Below are positions 1-8,684 of a stretch of 64,000 bases of DNA, piece after piece (the first letter of the stretch is position 1; each line of letters begins with the position of its first letter). The stretch is taken from the NCBI RefSeq assembly GCF_003097235.1, contig NZ_QEQQ01000029.1, positions 1 to 64,000 on the forward strand, written 5' to 3'. A program made the translations under genes and the position numbers. The notes below the pieces were generated by a model that was not told the origin of the DNA, did no database searches, and was given only the letters and a program-made list of their open reading frames with translations. The stretch is from Pseudomonas sp. CC120222-01a (lineage in GTDB: Bacteria; Pseudomonadota; Gammaproteobacteria; Pseudomonadales; Pseudomonadaceae).

Positions 1-137
1 ACTACCAGGCAGATTCCTAGGCATTACTCACCCGTCCGCCGCTGAATCAAGGAGCAAGCTCCCGTCATCCGCTCGACTTGCATGTGTTAGGCCTGCCGCC
101 AGCGTTCAATCTGAGCCATGATCAAACTCTTCAGTTC
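1..137 (-). rRNA. rrs: 16S ribosomal RNA, 5' end (partial)
   Basis: Read on the minus strand, the sequence below position 137 begins with the universal 16S 5' motif (GAAGAGTTTGATCATGGCTC), followed by the conserved stretch ending in AACACATGCAAGTCGA and then a V1 region of the P. putida-group type. The rest of the gene lies beyond the left edge. The mature 5' end is placed at about 137 by comparison with the usual Pseudomonas start GAACTGAAGAG. Confidence 0.97.
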
Positions 138-286
138 AATACTGCTTGGGTTTTTAAGAAACCCTAAACTTGGCTCAGCAATCCCAAATGACTATGTGAT
201 TTCTCGCATGGCCACTTGTGATGCTGATAATCTTTGTGACTATCAGTCCGTACTCACAAGCACCCACACGAATTGCTTGATTCGAT

Positions 287-298
287 TTGTTAAAGAGC
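287..298 (-). promoter_or_regulatory. rrn leader boxA antitermination element
   Basis: The minus strand reads GCTCTTTAACAA, which matches the boxA consensus recognised by NusB/NusE in rRNA leaders. It lies about 150 nt upstream of the 16S 5' end and downstream of the predicted rrn promoter, as expected. The 138-594 interval otherwise holds the rrn leader with its processing region and the short upstream region of the divergent FNT gene; I see no protein gene there. Confidence 0.85.
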
Positions 299-463
299 GT
301 TTGGTTAAGAGCTTTTCGTCTCAACCGAGGCGCGCATCATACGCTTTCCTCATTTGCTGTCAAGCGTTATTTTGAAGTTTTTTCGAAGCTGCTTTCTTTC
401 AAAAGTGTTCAACTTCAACAACTTACCGCTTGCCTCGTTGCGTTCAACGCTGCGAGGAGGCGA

Positions 464-491
464 ATAATACGCGCTTTGAAATCAGAGTCAA
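464..491 (-). promoter_or_regulatory. rrn P1-like sigma-70 promoter
   Basis: On the minus strand a -35 TTGACT (486-491) and a -10 TATTAT (464-469) are separated by 16 bp. A GC-rich discriminator (TCGCCTCCTCG) follows, which is typical of stringently controlled rRNA promoters. It points towards the 16S gene with a leader of roughly 320 nt that contains boxA. Placement rests on sequence match only. Confidence 0.8.
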
Positions 492-594
492 CACCTTGAT
501 CTGAAAAAACTTTCGATCTTCATCTGCGGCCGCCTGGCAACTAAATGCATGAAGCGCCGCTCTGTAGAGAAACAACCCGTGGAGCGTAAAGGCC

Positions 595-1491
595 ATGAGC
601 GATGCGCAGAGCGAAAAGACCCCTGGCCTGTCGGCGGACGAAGAAAAGGAAGTCAGTCATAACCAGCCGCCGCGGGCTGCGGTACTGCACGAGATCATTC
701 GTTCCCAGGGCGATCAGGAACTGGAGCGAACGCTCGCAGCACTATGGTGGTCTGCCCTTGCCGCAGGCCTGACCATGGGCCTGTCATTAATGGCCATGGG
801 GCTGTTCTATGCCCGACTGCCTGAAGGTGAAAGCGCCCAGGTCATCGCCAGCATCGGCTACAGCGCCGGTTTTCTCGCGGTGATCCTGGCACGCCAGCAA
901 CTGTTCACCGAAAACACCCTCACCGCCGTGCTGCCGGTCATGACCACGCCAACCCTGGCCAACCTCGGGCGCTTGCTGCGGCTATGGAGCGTGGTGCTGC
1001 TCGGCAACCTCGCGGGCACCTTGCTGGTGGCCTGGGTAATGCTCGAACTGCCGATCTTCGACAGCAAGACCGACGTGGCCTTCCTCGAAGTCGGGCGCAA
1101 GGTAATGAAGAACGACATCAGCCAGATGTTCGCCAAAGGCATCGTATCGGGCTGGATGATTGCCACCATGGTCTGGATGATCCCGTCCATGGAGCAGGCC
1201 AAGATCTGGATCATCCTGATGATCACCTACCTGATGGCGCTGGGTGACTTCACCCATATCGTCGTTGGCTCGGTGGAAGTTTCCTACCTGGTATGGGCCG
1301 GCGACGAAACCTGGCGCAGCTTCTGGCTGGCGTTCGCCTTGCCGACCCTGGCTGGCAACATCATCGGTGGCAGTTTCATCTTCGCCCTGATCAGCCATGC
1401 CCAGGTTCGCAGCGACAGCGGCAAGCCGCCATCGCAACTATTAAAGGACGAAGAAATAAAGGACGAAGAAAACCAGCAAGACCGGGACTGA
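595..1491 (+). CDS. Formate/nitrite transporter (FNT) family membrane protein
   Basis: A 298-residue inner-membrane protein of the FNT family, resembling E. coli YfdC. After a hydrophilic N-terminus of about 45 residues come several hydrophobic segments. The FTHIVVGS stretch near residue 220 carries the central-pore histidine typical of FNT channels that pass small monovalent acids such as formate or nitrite. The C-terminus is charged (KDEE repeats). A GGAG lies 10 nt before the ATG. The gene diverges from the rrn promoter and stands alone. The substrate cannot be read from the sequence; family assignment is firm. Confidence 0.88.
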   Translation: MSDAQSEKTPGLSADEEKEVSHNQPPRAAVLHEIIRSQGDQELERTLAALWWSALAAGLTMGLSLMAMGLFYARLPEGESAQVIASIGYSAGFLAVILARQQLFTENTLTAVLPVMTTPTLANLGRLLRLWSVVLLGNLAGTLLVAWVMLELPIFDSKTDVAFLEVGRKVMKNDISQMFAKGIVSGWMIATMVWMIPSMEQAKIWIILMITYLMALGDFTHIVVGSVEVSYLVWAGDETWRSFWLAFALPTLAGNIIGGSFIFALISHAQVRSDSGKPPSQLLKDEEIKDEENQQDRD

Positions 1492-1493
1492 AC

Positions 1494-2588
1494 TCAGCGC
1501 GCCGCCAATGCCCGTTCGGCCGCCCTGCCCCGCTGACGCGCCGGGTGCGGCTGCCACCAGTTCTGCCCCTCGTGCGGTGAGTCGATACTGACCCGCTCGC
1601 CCATCTGTGGCGTACTCAGCCGCACCTGGGCTGCAGCTGCCAGGGTGACGATGCGTTCGAACGGCTCCTGCCAGCCATGGATGGACAGGTCGAAGGTGCC
1701 ATTATGGATCGGCAGCATCCAGCGCCCGCGCAAATCCAGGTGTGCCTGCAGGCTCTGCTCCGGTTGCATGTGCACGTTGGGCCAAGCCACGTTGTAGGCA
1801 CCGGTCTCGATCAACGTCAGGTCGAACGGCCCGAAGCGCTCGCCGATTTCAGCAAAGCCGGCGAAGTAACCGGTATCACCGCTGAAGAACAGGCGCATCT
1901 GGTCATCTATCAGCACCCAGGAAGCCCACAAGGTACGGTTGCTGTCGAACAAACCACGCCCGGAGAAGTGTTGCGCGGGCGTGGCGACGAAACGCACACC
2001 CTCCACTTCGGCTTCCTGCCACCAGTCCAGTTGCACGACCTTTGCAGCAGGCACGCCCCAGTCGATCAGCAGGTCACCCACCCCGAGCGGTGCCAGAAAG
2101 CGCTCTGCACGCGGGGCCAGTCGACGTATCGCCTGCTCATCGAGGTGGTCGAAATGATCATGGGACAAAATCACCGCCGCCAGCGGCGGCAATTCATCCA
2201 GCCCCAGCGGGGGCGCATGAAAGCGCAGCGGCCCAGCCCATTGCACCGGCGAGGCGCGCTCGGCGAAGACCGGATCGGTAATGAAGTAGCGACCTCGTAG
2301 CTTGAGCAATACTGTGGAATGGCCCAGGCGCCAGAGGCTGTGGTCCGGTGCATCGAGCACCTGCTGGCGGGTCATGGGCTGTACGCTGATCGCGGCCGCT
2401 GGCCGGGTTTCCGGCGGTTTGCGCAGAAACAGGTACTTGAGGCCGATGCGCAGCTTCTTCAGCACACCATCCTGAGGCAGGTTGGCCTGATTGTGAAAAC
2501 GTCCGTCCCGCTGTGGCGCCGATTGATCGCCAGGAATAGCCATGGGAGCCATGAGCAGCAACACTCCAAGCAAGAGGAAAGGCTTCAT
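1494..2588 (-). CDS. MBL-fold metallohydrolase (UlaG/NAPE-PLD-like)
   Basis: A 364-residue protein with a short hydrophobic N-terminus that looks like a signal peptide (MKPFLLLGVLLLMAPMAIPG). The metallo-beta-lactamase zinc motif SHDHFDHLD lies near residue 140, further metal ligands appear in TPAQHFSGR and FSGDTGY, and a late histidine is in PIHNGTFDL. This arrangement resembles UlaG/RomA or NAPE-phospholipase-D-like hydrolases of about 350 residues. It is convergent with the FNT gene, with only 2 bp between stops. The natural substrate is unknown. Confidence 0.85.
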   Translation of the reverse strand: MKPFLLLGVLLLMAPMAIPGDQSAPQRDGRFHNQANLPQDGVLKKLRIGLKYLFLRKPPETRPAAAISVQPMTRQQVLDAPDHSLWRLGHSTVLLKLRGRYFITDPVFAERASPVQWAGPLRFHAPPLGLDELPPLAAVILSHDHFDHLDEQAIRRLAPRAERFLAPLGVGDLLIDWGVPAAKVVQLDWWQEAEVEGVRFVATPAQHFSGRGLFDSNRTLWASWVLIDDQMRLFFSGDTGYFAGFAEIGERFGPFDLTLIETGAYNVAWPNVHMQPEQSLQAHLDLRGRWMLPIHNGTFDLSIHGWQEPFERIVTLAAAAQVRLSTPQMGERVSIDSPHEGQNWWQPHPARQRGRAAERALAAR

Positions 2589-2715
2589 GTTACCCCACTG
2601 GGATCACATCAACCGTGAATTGGCTTGTAAGGTCATTTTTCGTCGATGAAACACTGTTCAACAATATTCACGTGAGTTATGCGATAAACGGCACCCCGGC
2701 AGAAGAACAACGACC

Positions 2716-3792
2716 ATGATGGACAATCGCAGAGGCAAGGGACTTTCTTTCGTCAAGCGCATTTACCTGCCGCGTGTCATCGGCCTGGGGATCGGCCTGT
2801 TCAGCGTAGCTGCTGGCGTGGCACCTCTATCGCCGCCCTCCTGGGTCTGGGCGTTGCTGCTGTTCAATGGCCTGCTCTGGCCTCATGTCGCCTATCAGTG
2901 GGCATCGCGTTCAGCGGCCCCTTATCAGGCCGAACAGCGCAACCTGCTGCTGGACTCGCTGCTGGGCGGCTTCTGGACTGCGGCCATGCACTTCAACCCG
3001 CTGCCGACTGTGACCGTGCTGTCGATGATGACCATGAACAATGTGGCGGCGGGCGGAAAGCGCATGATCGTTCGCGGGGTCATGGCTCAACTGGCCGGCA
3101 TCTTGCTGGCCAGCGCACTGCTGGGCACGGGGCTGCAGTTGAACGCCACGGCGCTGCAGATCTACGCCTGCCTGCCAATGCTGACCCTGTATCCGTTGGC
3201 CCTGGGCTGGGTCTGCTACCGCCTGGCGATCAAACTGGGCGAGCACAAGCGCCGCCTCAGCGCCCTGAGCCTGACCGACAGCCTGACCGGCCTGCTCAAC
3301 CATGGTGCCTGGAAAGACCTGCTGCTACTCAGGTTCCAGGCCTGCCGGCAGCAACAGTCGCCCGCCGTGATAGCGCTGATCGACATCGATCACTTCAAGA
3401 CCATCAACGACACCTTCGGCCACGTGGTCGGCGATTGCGTGCTGCGCCAGATGAGCGAAGAGCTCAAGCGTAACCTGCGCGAGTCCGACCAGGCCGGGCG
3501 CTATGGCGGCGATGAGTTCTGCGTGATCCTCCCCGCCACCAGCGAGGCTCAGGCCTGCCAGGCCATGGAGCGCCTGCGCGAACAGGTCGCCAGCTACCGC
3601 AACCCGCAGCTGCCGCACCTGCGCATCAGCCTGAGCATTGGCCTGGCGGCGTTCCATGCCGACCTCCAGTCCCCCGAGCATTGGCTGGAGCAGGCCGACA
3701 AGGCGCTGTACAGCGCCAAGCGCCGCGGTCGCGACCAGGTCAATTTCGCCCAAGGCGAGGCCACCCCGCTCAGGCTGGCCTATCCTGACTGA
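2716..3792 (+). CDS. Diguanylate cyclase, MASE2-GGDEF (DgcC/AdrA-like)
   Basis: A 358-residue membrane diguanylate cyclase making c-di-GMP from two GTP. Residues 15-170 form a multi-helix MASE2-type membrane sensor; the PRVIGLGIG start of this region matches the family. A GGDEF domain follows, with an intact GGDEF motif at 264-268. RESD at 255-258 sits exactly five residues before the motif, so the RxxD inhibitory I-site is present and product inhibition is expected. The architecture is that of E. coli DgcC, which drives cellulose production; the target here is unknown. No strong ribosome binding site is visible. Confidence 0.9.
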   Translation: MMDNRRGKGLSFVKRIYLPRVIGLGIGLFSVAAGVAPLSPPSWVWALLLFNGLLWPHVAYQWASRSAAPYQAEQRNLLLDSLLGGFWTAAMHFNPLPTVTVLSMMTMNNVAAGGKRMIVRGVMAQLAGILLASALLGTGLQLNATALQIYACLPMLTLYPLALGWVCYRLAIKLGEHKRRLSALSLTDSLTGLLNHGAWKDLLLLRFQACRQQQSPAVIALIDIDHFKTINDTFGHVVGDCVLRQMSEELKRNLRESDQAGRYGGDEFCVILPATSEAQACQAMERLREQVASYRNPQLPHLRISLSIGLAAFHADLQSPEHWLEQADKALYSAKRRGRDQVNFAQGEATPLRLAYPD

Positions 3793-3847
3793 ACCTCCTT
3801 GCTGATTGACCGGCAGGGGACTGCAGTCAACAAGGAGTTGTTCGCGC

Positions 3848-6418
3848 ATGGCCAGGACCGCCAGCCCCCTCCCCCGTCTCCAAGTCCGTCATCTGATTGG
3901 CGGCTTCTGCGCAGTTTTCGGCCTCGCCTGCCTGGTCACGCTGGGTGCCTTGTTCAATATCGCCGCCACGCTCGACCAACAGGAGCAGCAACGCAGTGCA
4001 TTCCATGCCACCCAGGCGCTGGAACAACGGTTGCTGGCCTCCAGGCAGTTTCTTTCCAGCTATGCGGTGTGGGACGCTGCCTTCGAACACCTGGCTGGCA
4101 AGGTCGACTGGCAGTGGGCCTATGAAGAAAAGAATGTCGGCGAGTCGCTGTACAGCGCCAGCGGTTACGAAGGGGTATTCGTGGTGGAGGACCAACGCAC
4201 CACCTATGCGCTTTTCAAGGGGGCACCGACCCAGGCGGATGCTGGCAGTTTCATCGATGCCCCCCTGGCCGAAGTCATCGACGCGGCACGTGGGGCCGCC
4301 AGCGCCCGCGAGCAGATTACCCGCTTCGTCATGTTCAACAACTGGCCAGCAGTGCTCAGCGCTGCCGCCGTGCGCCCGGACCGGGATGTTTCCGCGCAGG
4401 AGGTGAGCCAGGCACCGGTCATGCTGTTCGTCGACCAGCTAACCGAAGCCAAGCTCGAGAGCCTGGGCGCGGGGGCCGGCCTTGCGCACATGCACATCGA
4501 AAAGAACGGCGAGCACGACCGCCCCCAGCAACAGATCGCCCTGGGCAATACTGGCTACCACCTGACCTGGACCAGCCCGCAGCCCGGGCGACAACTGTTA
4601 TGGGCTGTGCTGCCGCCGTTGATCTGCGCACTGCTGATACTGGCCTTGGTCATGCTCTATCTGTTTCGCCATGCGCTGCGTAGCTCCCGCGCCATCGACC
4701 TCAGCCTTGAGCGCCTGCAGGAGAGCAATAAGGCGTTGGAAGCCAGTGAACAGCGTTTTCGCGCGGTCGCCGAGGCTGCGTCCGACTGGATCTGGGAGAC
4801 CGACCGCCAGCAACGGCTGACCTATCTGTCACAGCGGTTCGTCAAGGTCACCGGTGACCCGGTCGAGACCTGGCTGGGCCAGCCGCTCAACCAGTTGCTC
4901 AGCTGTGAAACCACGCCCCTTTCTCCTTGGCTCGACGCCCAGGCCGAGGCCGATTCCGAGCAACCGGCCAACCTGCGCTGTGCCTACCTCGACCACAATG
5001 GCCTGAGCCGCTACTGCCGGATTTCAGCCCGGGCGATCCGCTTCGATGGCAAGCTCGCCGGCTTTCGCGGCACGGCCAGCGATATCACCGACGAAGTCGA
5101 GGCCCATGCGCGCATCCAGCACCTGTCGCTGCACGACCCGCTGACCGGCCTGGCCAACCGCAACAAGCTGGCCCGCCACCTGGAACAGGCATTGCTGCGC
5201 GGCAGCGAATCGCCGCCGCTGACCCTGCTGCTGCTCGACCTCGACAACTTCAAGCCCATCAACGACTCCCTTGGCCACGCGGCAGGTGATGCAGTCCTGC
5301 AAGAGGTCGCCGCGCGCCTGCGTGACACCACGCGCGACGTCGACCTGGTGGCGCGTCTGGGCGGAGACGAATTCGTGCTGGTGCTCACCGGCATGGATAA
5401 CCGCAGCGAGATCGACAAGCTGTGCCGGCGGCTCATCGAATTGCTGCAACAGCCCATCGCCTTCGAAAGCCATCTGTTGCACATCGGCGCCAGCGTCGGT
5501 ATAGCCCAGACCCGCACCCAAGGCTTCAATGCTGGCGAGCTGATCCGCTGTGCAGACATCGCCCTTTACCAGGCCAAGGCCGATGGCAAAGGCACCTGGC
5601 GCTACTTCAGCGCCGAGATGAACCAGCAGATCCAGTATCGCCGCCAACTGGAAAATGACCTGCGCCGCGCCCTGAACAACAACGAATTCGTTCTCCATTA
5701 CCAGCCACGCTACCGCCTGGGCGACTTGCGCATCGTTTCGGTCGAGGCCCTGCTGCGCTGGCAACATCCGCAAGAAGGCCTGCTTGGCCCGGATACCTTC
5801 ATCCCGCTGGCCGAGCAGAGCGAGCTGATCGTCACCTTGGGACGCTGGGTGTTGCGCGAAGCGTGCCGCAGTGCGCTCGACTGGCCGGAGCACCTGCTGG
5901 TGTCGGTAAACCTGTCACCGGCGCAGTTCTTGCGCAGCGACGTGGTTGCCGACATTCGCGAGATCCTTCTGGATACGCGCTTCCCCGCCCAGCGGCTGGA
6001 ACTGGAGATAACCGAGAACGTGATGCTCAACGATATCGAAGGCGCCCTGGCCACCATGCTTGCGCTGAAGGAACTGGGCGTGCGGCTGAACATGGACGAC
6101 TTCGGCACAGGCTACTCGTCGCTGGGTTACCTGCGGACCTATCCGTTCGACAGCATCAAGATCGACAAGCGCTTCATCGCCGGCCTTGCCAATTCCACCG
6201 GTAACGACCGGGCGGTCGTGCAGGCCATCATCAACCTGGGTGAGGCCATGGGGCTTACCGTGACCGCCGAGGGCGTTGAAACCGAACAGCAGCTGCAAAC
6301 CCTGGCCAGGGACAATTGTCATGAAGTGCAGGGCTACTACCTGAGCCGGCCACTGGACAGGGCCGGCTTCGAGCAATTGTTGCAACACAAACCGGGTTGC
6401 GCTGCCGATGCCACATGA
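3848..6418 (+). CDS. CHASE4-PAS-GGDEF-EAL c-di-GMP enzyme
   Basis: An 856-residue bifunctional-type c-di-GMP protein. A transmembrane helix (15-38), a periplasmic CHASE4 sensor region (about 45-245) and a second helix (about 250-275) are followed by a PAS domain (about 300-420), GGDEF and EAL domains. The cyclase motif GGDEF is intact at 505-509 with an RDVD I-site at 496-499. The phosphodiesterase side has EAL (633-635), LEITENVM, MDDFGTGYSS and the TAEGVET loop, so both activities look possible. I chose the ATG at 3848 because AAGGAG lies 10 nt upstream; a start at 3806 lacks one. It follows the upstream cyclase gene closely. Confidence 0.92.
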   Translation: MARTASPLPRLQVRHLIGGFCAVFGLACLVTLGALFNIAATLDQQEQQRSAFHATQALEQRLLASRQFLSSYAVWDAAFEHLAGKVDWQWAYEEKNVGESLYSASGYEGVFVVEDQRTTYALFKGAPTQADAGSFIDAPLAEVIDAARGAASAREQITRFVMFNNWPAVLSAAAVRPDRDVSAQEVSQAPVMLFVDQLTEAKLESLGAGAGLAHMHIEKNGEHDRPQQQIALGNTGYHLTWTSPQPGRQLLWAVLPPLICALLILALVMLYLFRHALRSSRAIDLSLERLQESNKALEASEQRFRAVAEAASDWIWETDRQQRLTYLSQRFVKVTGDPVETWLGQPLNQLLSCETTPLSPWLDAQAEADSEQPANLRCAYLDHNGLSRYCRISARAIRFDGKLAGFRGTASDITDEVEAHARIQHLSLHDPLTGLANRNKLARHLEQALLRGSESPPLTLLLLDLDNFKPINDSLGHAAGDAVLQEVAARLRDTTRDVDLVARLGGDEFVLVLTGMDNRSEIDKLCRRLIELLQQPIAFESHLLHIGASVGIAQTRTQGFNAGELIRCADIALYQAKADGKGTWRYFSAEMNQQIQYRRQLENDLRRALNNNEFVLHYQPRYRLGDLRIVSVEALLRWQHPQEGLLGPDTFIPLAEQSELIVTLGRWVLREACRSALDWPEHLLVSVNLSPAQFLRSDVVADIREILLDTRFPAQRLELEITENVMLNDIEGALATMLALKELGVRLNMDDFGTGYSSLGYLRTYPFDSIKIDKRFIAGLANSTGNDRAVVQAIINLGEAMGLTVTAEGVETEQQLQTLARDNCHEVQGYYLSRPLDRAGFEQLLQHKPGCAADAT

Positions 6419-6424
6419 ACCAGC

Positions 6425-6745
6425 TCAGCGCAAGGAGCGCTCGGCGACGATTTCCGGCAGATCGCTGCGTCGCAGGTAGATGCGCAATGGCTCGCCGATG
6501 TTCAGCCGGTCATCCACATGCTGCTCCAGCAACAGCGCCAGACGTTCCCGACACAGTGCCATGCGCGCGCCCTGTTGTGGCCGCCAGACGAATTCGCTGC
6601 AGGGGGTGATGCTGTCATCCGCCACGTCCATGCCGAACGCGTCCTCGGAAAACCGCACGATATGGACGCCGCGCTTGCCATGAAAGCCGACAAAACCATT
6701 GAGCTGGTCGGCAGCGCTGCAGATGTCCTGGGAAGTGATGGCCAT
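6425..6745 (-). CDS. Small conserved-looking protein, own start inside the LysR frame
   Basis: A 106-residue protein beginning MAITSQD, in frame with the LysR ORF. A GAGG ribosome binding site lies 7 nt before its ATG, which is good evidence that it is translated on its own. The protein is soluble and moderately charged, with no recognised catalytic motif. Hydrophobic and acidic stretches around SEDAFGMDV and a C-terminal LRIYLRR are the main features. I do not recognise the family. If the LysR stop is truly missing, this protein would also exist as the C-terminal part of a fusion. Confidence 0.6.
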   Translation of the reverse strand: MAITSQDICSAADQLNGFVGFHGKRGVHIVRFSEDAFGMDVADDSITPCSEFVWRPQQGARMALCRERLALLLEQHVDDRLNIGEPLRIYLRRSDLPEIVAERSLR

Positions 6746-7774
6746 GACGTAACCTCGCAAATGAACGGAAGTGACGCACGCCAGGCAGGCAACGGTCGCC
6801 TCTGATGGGCGACGCGCAGTGGGCAGCCTAGCCCATGTGCTCATCGTTGCGCCAAGGTTTTCGTCGCTAGGCAGCGGGTCGACCTGCGACGCCAGCAGCC
6901 CGCCCAGCCAGCCCATGAAGGCCTGGACCCTGCGTGGCACATGGCGTTGCCGGGCATACAGCAAGGACACCGGCATGGCCTGTGCCTGCCAGCCGTGCAT
7001 CACCTCCACCAGCTCGCCGCTTGCCAGGTGATGCGCCACACCGACGGCCGGCACCTGGATCAAGCCGAGGCCCGCCAGACATGCCGCCGAATAGGCCTCG
7101 GCATTGTTGACCGTGACCGCGCCGGCCATGGGCTGAAAGCACACCTGGCCGGCCTGCACGTATTCAAAGCCCGCGCTGCGCGCCCCCAGGTTGCGCACAT
7201 AGTGGACCAGGCGGTGCTCCGCCAGATCGTCCAGGGTCTGTGGCACGCCGCAACGGGCAAGGTAGGCGGGGCTGGCGCAATTGCGCATGCTCAACTGGCC
7301 GACAGGCCGCGCCACGACATCCAGGTCACTTAGCGCACCGATACGCATGACACAGTCGAAGCCTTCACGCAGCAGATCAACTTGCCGATCAGTGCAACTG
7401 ATCTCGACCTCCAGCCTGGGAAACCGCGACAAGAATTGCGGCAAGGCCGGAATGATCACACGGCGGGCCATCATGGTCGGCATGTCGACTCGCAGGCAGC
7501 CGGCCAGCTCGGCATCGTCCGCGCGGAACAGGCTCTCGATCTCGTCCATGCCCGACAGCAGGTCCTTGCTACGCTCATACAGCAACGTACCGTCCTGGGT
7601 CGCCTGCACGCGCCGCGTGGTGCGGTTGAACAGGCGCGTGCCGAGCAAGTGCTCCAGCGCCCTCACCTGCTCCGATACCGTCGAGCGCGGCAGGCCCAGG
7701 CTGTCTGCCGCCAGTGTGAAACTGCTCAACTCACTGACCCGAACGAAGGTGCGCAGCAGTTCCAGCTTGTTCAT
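6425..7774 (-). CDS. LysR-family regulator, frame fused to a downstream small gene
   Basis: Residues 1-60 form the LysR winged helix (AADSLGLPRSTVSEQVRAL), and residues 90-295 the substrate-binding domain. A normal LysR protein would end near residue 300. Here no stop occurs, and the frame continues through about 43 residues of low-complexity, intergenic-looking sequence into a separate 106-residue protein frame, giving 449 codons in all. The start at 7774 is the family-like MNKLELL. It is transcribed divergently from the SDR gene at 7887 and probably regulates it. Either the LysR stop codon was lost recently, or a sequencing frameshift hides it. Confidence 0.85.
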   Translation of the reverse strand: MNKLELLRTFVRVSELSSFTLAADSLGLPRSTVSEQVRALEHLLGTRLFNRTTRRVQATQDGTLLYERSKDLLSGMDEIESLFRADDAELAGCLRVDMPTMMARRVIIPALPQFLSRFPRLEVEISCTDRQVDLLREGFDCVMRIGALSDLDVVARPVGQLSMRNCASPAYLARCGVPQTLDDLAEHRLVHYVRNLGARSAGFEYVQAGQVCFQPMAGAVTVNNAEAYSAACLAGLGLIQVPAVGVAHHLASGELVEVMHGWQAQAMPVSLLYARQRHVPRRVQAFMGWLGGLLASQVDPLPSDENLGATMSTWARLPTARRPSEATVACLACVTSVHLRGYVMAITSQDICSAADQLNGFVGFHGKRGVHIVRFSEDAFGMDVADDSITPCSEFVWRPQQGARMALCRERLALLLEQHVDDRLNIGEPLRIYLRRSDLPEIVAERSLR

Positions 7775-7784
7775 ATCCACCCCG

Positions 7785-7807
7785 ACTGTTCGAAACACAC
7801 GAACAGT
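7785..7807. promoter_or_regulatory. Candidate LysR operator between divergent genes
   Basis: ACTGTTCG and CGAACAGT form a perfect 8-bp inverted repeat around a 7-bp spacer. It lies 11 bp upstream of the LysR start codon and about 80 bp upstream of the divergent SDR gene. It contains the T-N11-A arrangement expected of a LysR box (T7790, A7802). Binding is inferred from position and symmetry. Confidence 0.6.
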
Positions 7808-7886
7808 ATTTCCGATTCCGCCGGATTTAACAGCCGCAGCACGATCAATAACCTGTCCGTCATCCACCACCCACGAGGGATACGAC

Positions 7887-8645
7887 ATGACTCGCAAGAT
7901 CGCTTTGATCACTGGCGCCAGCCGTGGCCTGGGCCGCAATACCGCCGAACACCTGGCTGCACGCGGTATCGACATCATCGGCACCTACCACAGCAAGGCT
8001 GACGAAGCCCAGCAAGTGGCCAAGGCCCTCGAAGCGGCTGGCGCCAAGGCGGCCATGCTGCAACTGGATGTCGGCGACAGCAGCAGCTTCGCCGACTTTA
8101 GCGAACGCCTGGGCGCGACCTTGCAACAACACTTCGGCCGTGAGCGCTTCGATTTCCTGGTGAACAATGCCGGTATCGGCCTGAATGTGCCATTCAGCGA
8201 AACCACCGAGGCGCAGTTCGACCAGTTGCTGAACATCCAGCTCAAGGGGCCGTTCTTCCTCACCCAGCGGCTGCTGCCGTTGCTGGTGGATGGCGGGCGC
8301 ATCGTCAACATCTCGTCCGGACTGGCGCGTTTCGCACTGCCTGGGTATGCCGCCTATGCGGCCATGAAGGGGGCGATGGAAGTCTTGACCCGGTATCAGG
8401 CCAAGGAACTCGGGGCACGCGGCATCCGCGTCAACATCCTTGCGCCGGGGGCGATCGAGACTGATTTTGGTGGCGGGGTGGTGCGCGACAACCAGCAGGT
8501 CAATGACTTCATTGCCGGCAATACGGCGCTGGGGCGGGTCGGGTTGCCCGATGATATCGGCGCCGCCATCGCGCTGTTGCTCGAAGAGGGCAATGGCTGG
8601 ATTACCGGGCAGCGGCTGGAAGTGTCTGGCGGGATGTTCCTTTAA
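7887..8645 (+). CDS. Short-chain dehydrogenase/reductase
   Basis: A 252-residue classical SDR oxidoreductase. The N-terminal TGASRGLG motif binds NAD(P). NNAG is at about residue 94, the catalytic Ser lies in NISSG, and the YxxxK pair is in YAAYAAMKG. The C-terminus ends in the usual SGGMFL. GAGGGA lies 6 nt before the ATG at 7887. It is divergent from the LysR gene, which makes it the likely target of that regulator. The substrate is not predictable; similar proteins act on small alcohols, ketones or 3-oxoacyl groups. Confidence 0.93.
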   Translation: MTRKIALITGASRGLGRNTAEHLAARGIDIIGTYHSKADEAQQVAKALEAAGAKAAMLQLDVGDSSSFADFSERLGATLQQHFGRERFDFLVNNAGIGLNVPFSETTEAQFDQLLNIQLKGPFFLTQRLLPLLVDGGRIVNISSGLARFALPGYAAYAAMKGAMEVLTRYQAKELGARGIRVNILAPGAIETDFGGGVVRDNQQVNDFIAGNTALGRVGLPDDIGAAIALLLEEGNGWITGQRLEVSGGMFL

Positions 8646-8657
8646 GGCAAAGATTCT

Positions 8658-8676
8658 GGGGCTGCTTTGCAGCCCC
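8658..8676. terminator. Hairpin between convergent SDR and HlyD genes
   Basis: GGGGCTG and CAGCCCC form a 7-bp stem with a 5-nt CTTTG loop, 12 bp after the SDR stop and 8 bp beyond the convergent adaptor gene's stop. There is no U-tract on either strand, so it may be a weak terminator or only an RNA 3' end stabiliser. Confidence 0.5.
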
Positions 8677-8684
8677 CTTGGCCA

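Noticed and set aside
118..499. Short plus-strand frames across the rrn leader
   Set aside because: They overlap the 16S 5' end, boxA and the rrn promoter on the minus strand and have no ribosome binding site.
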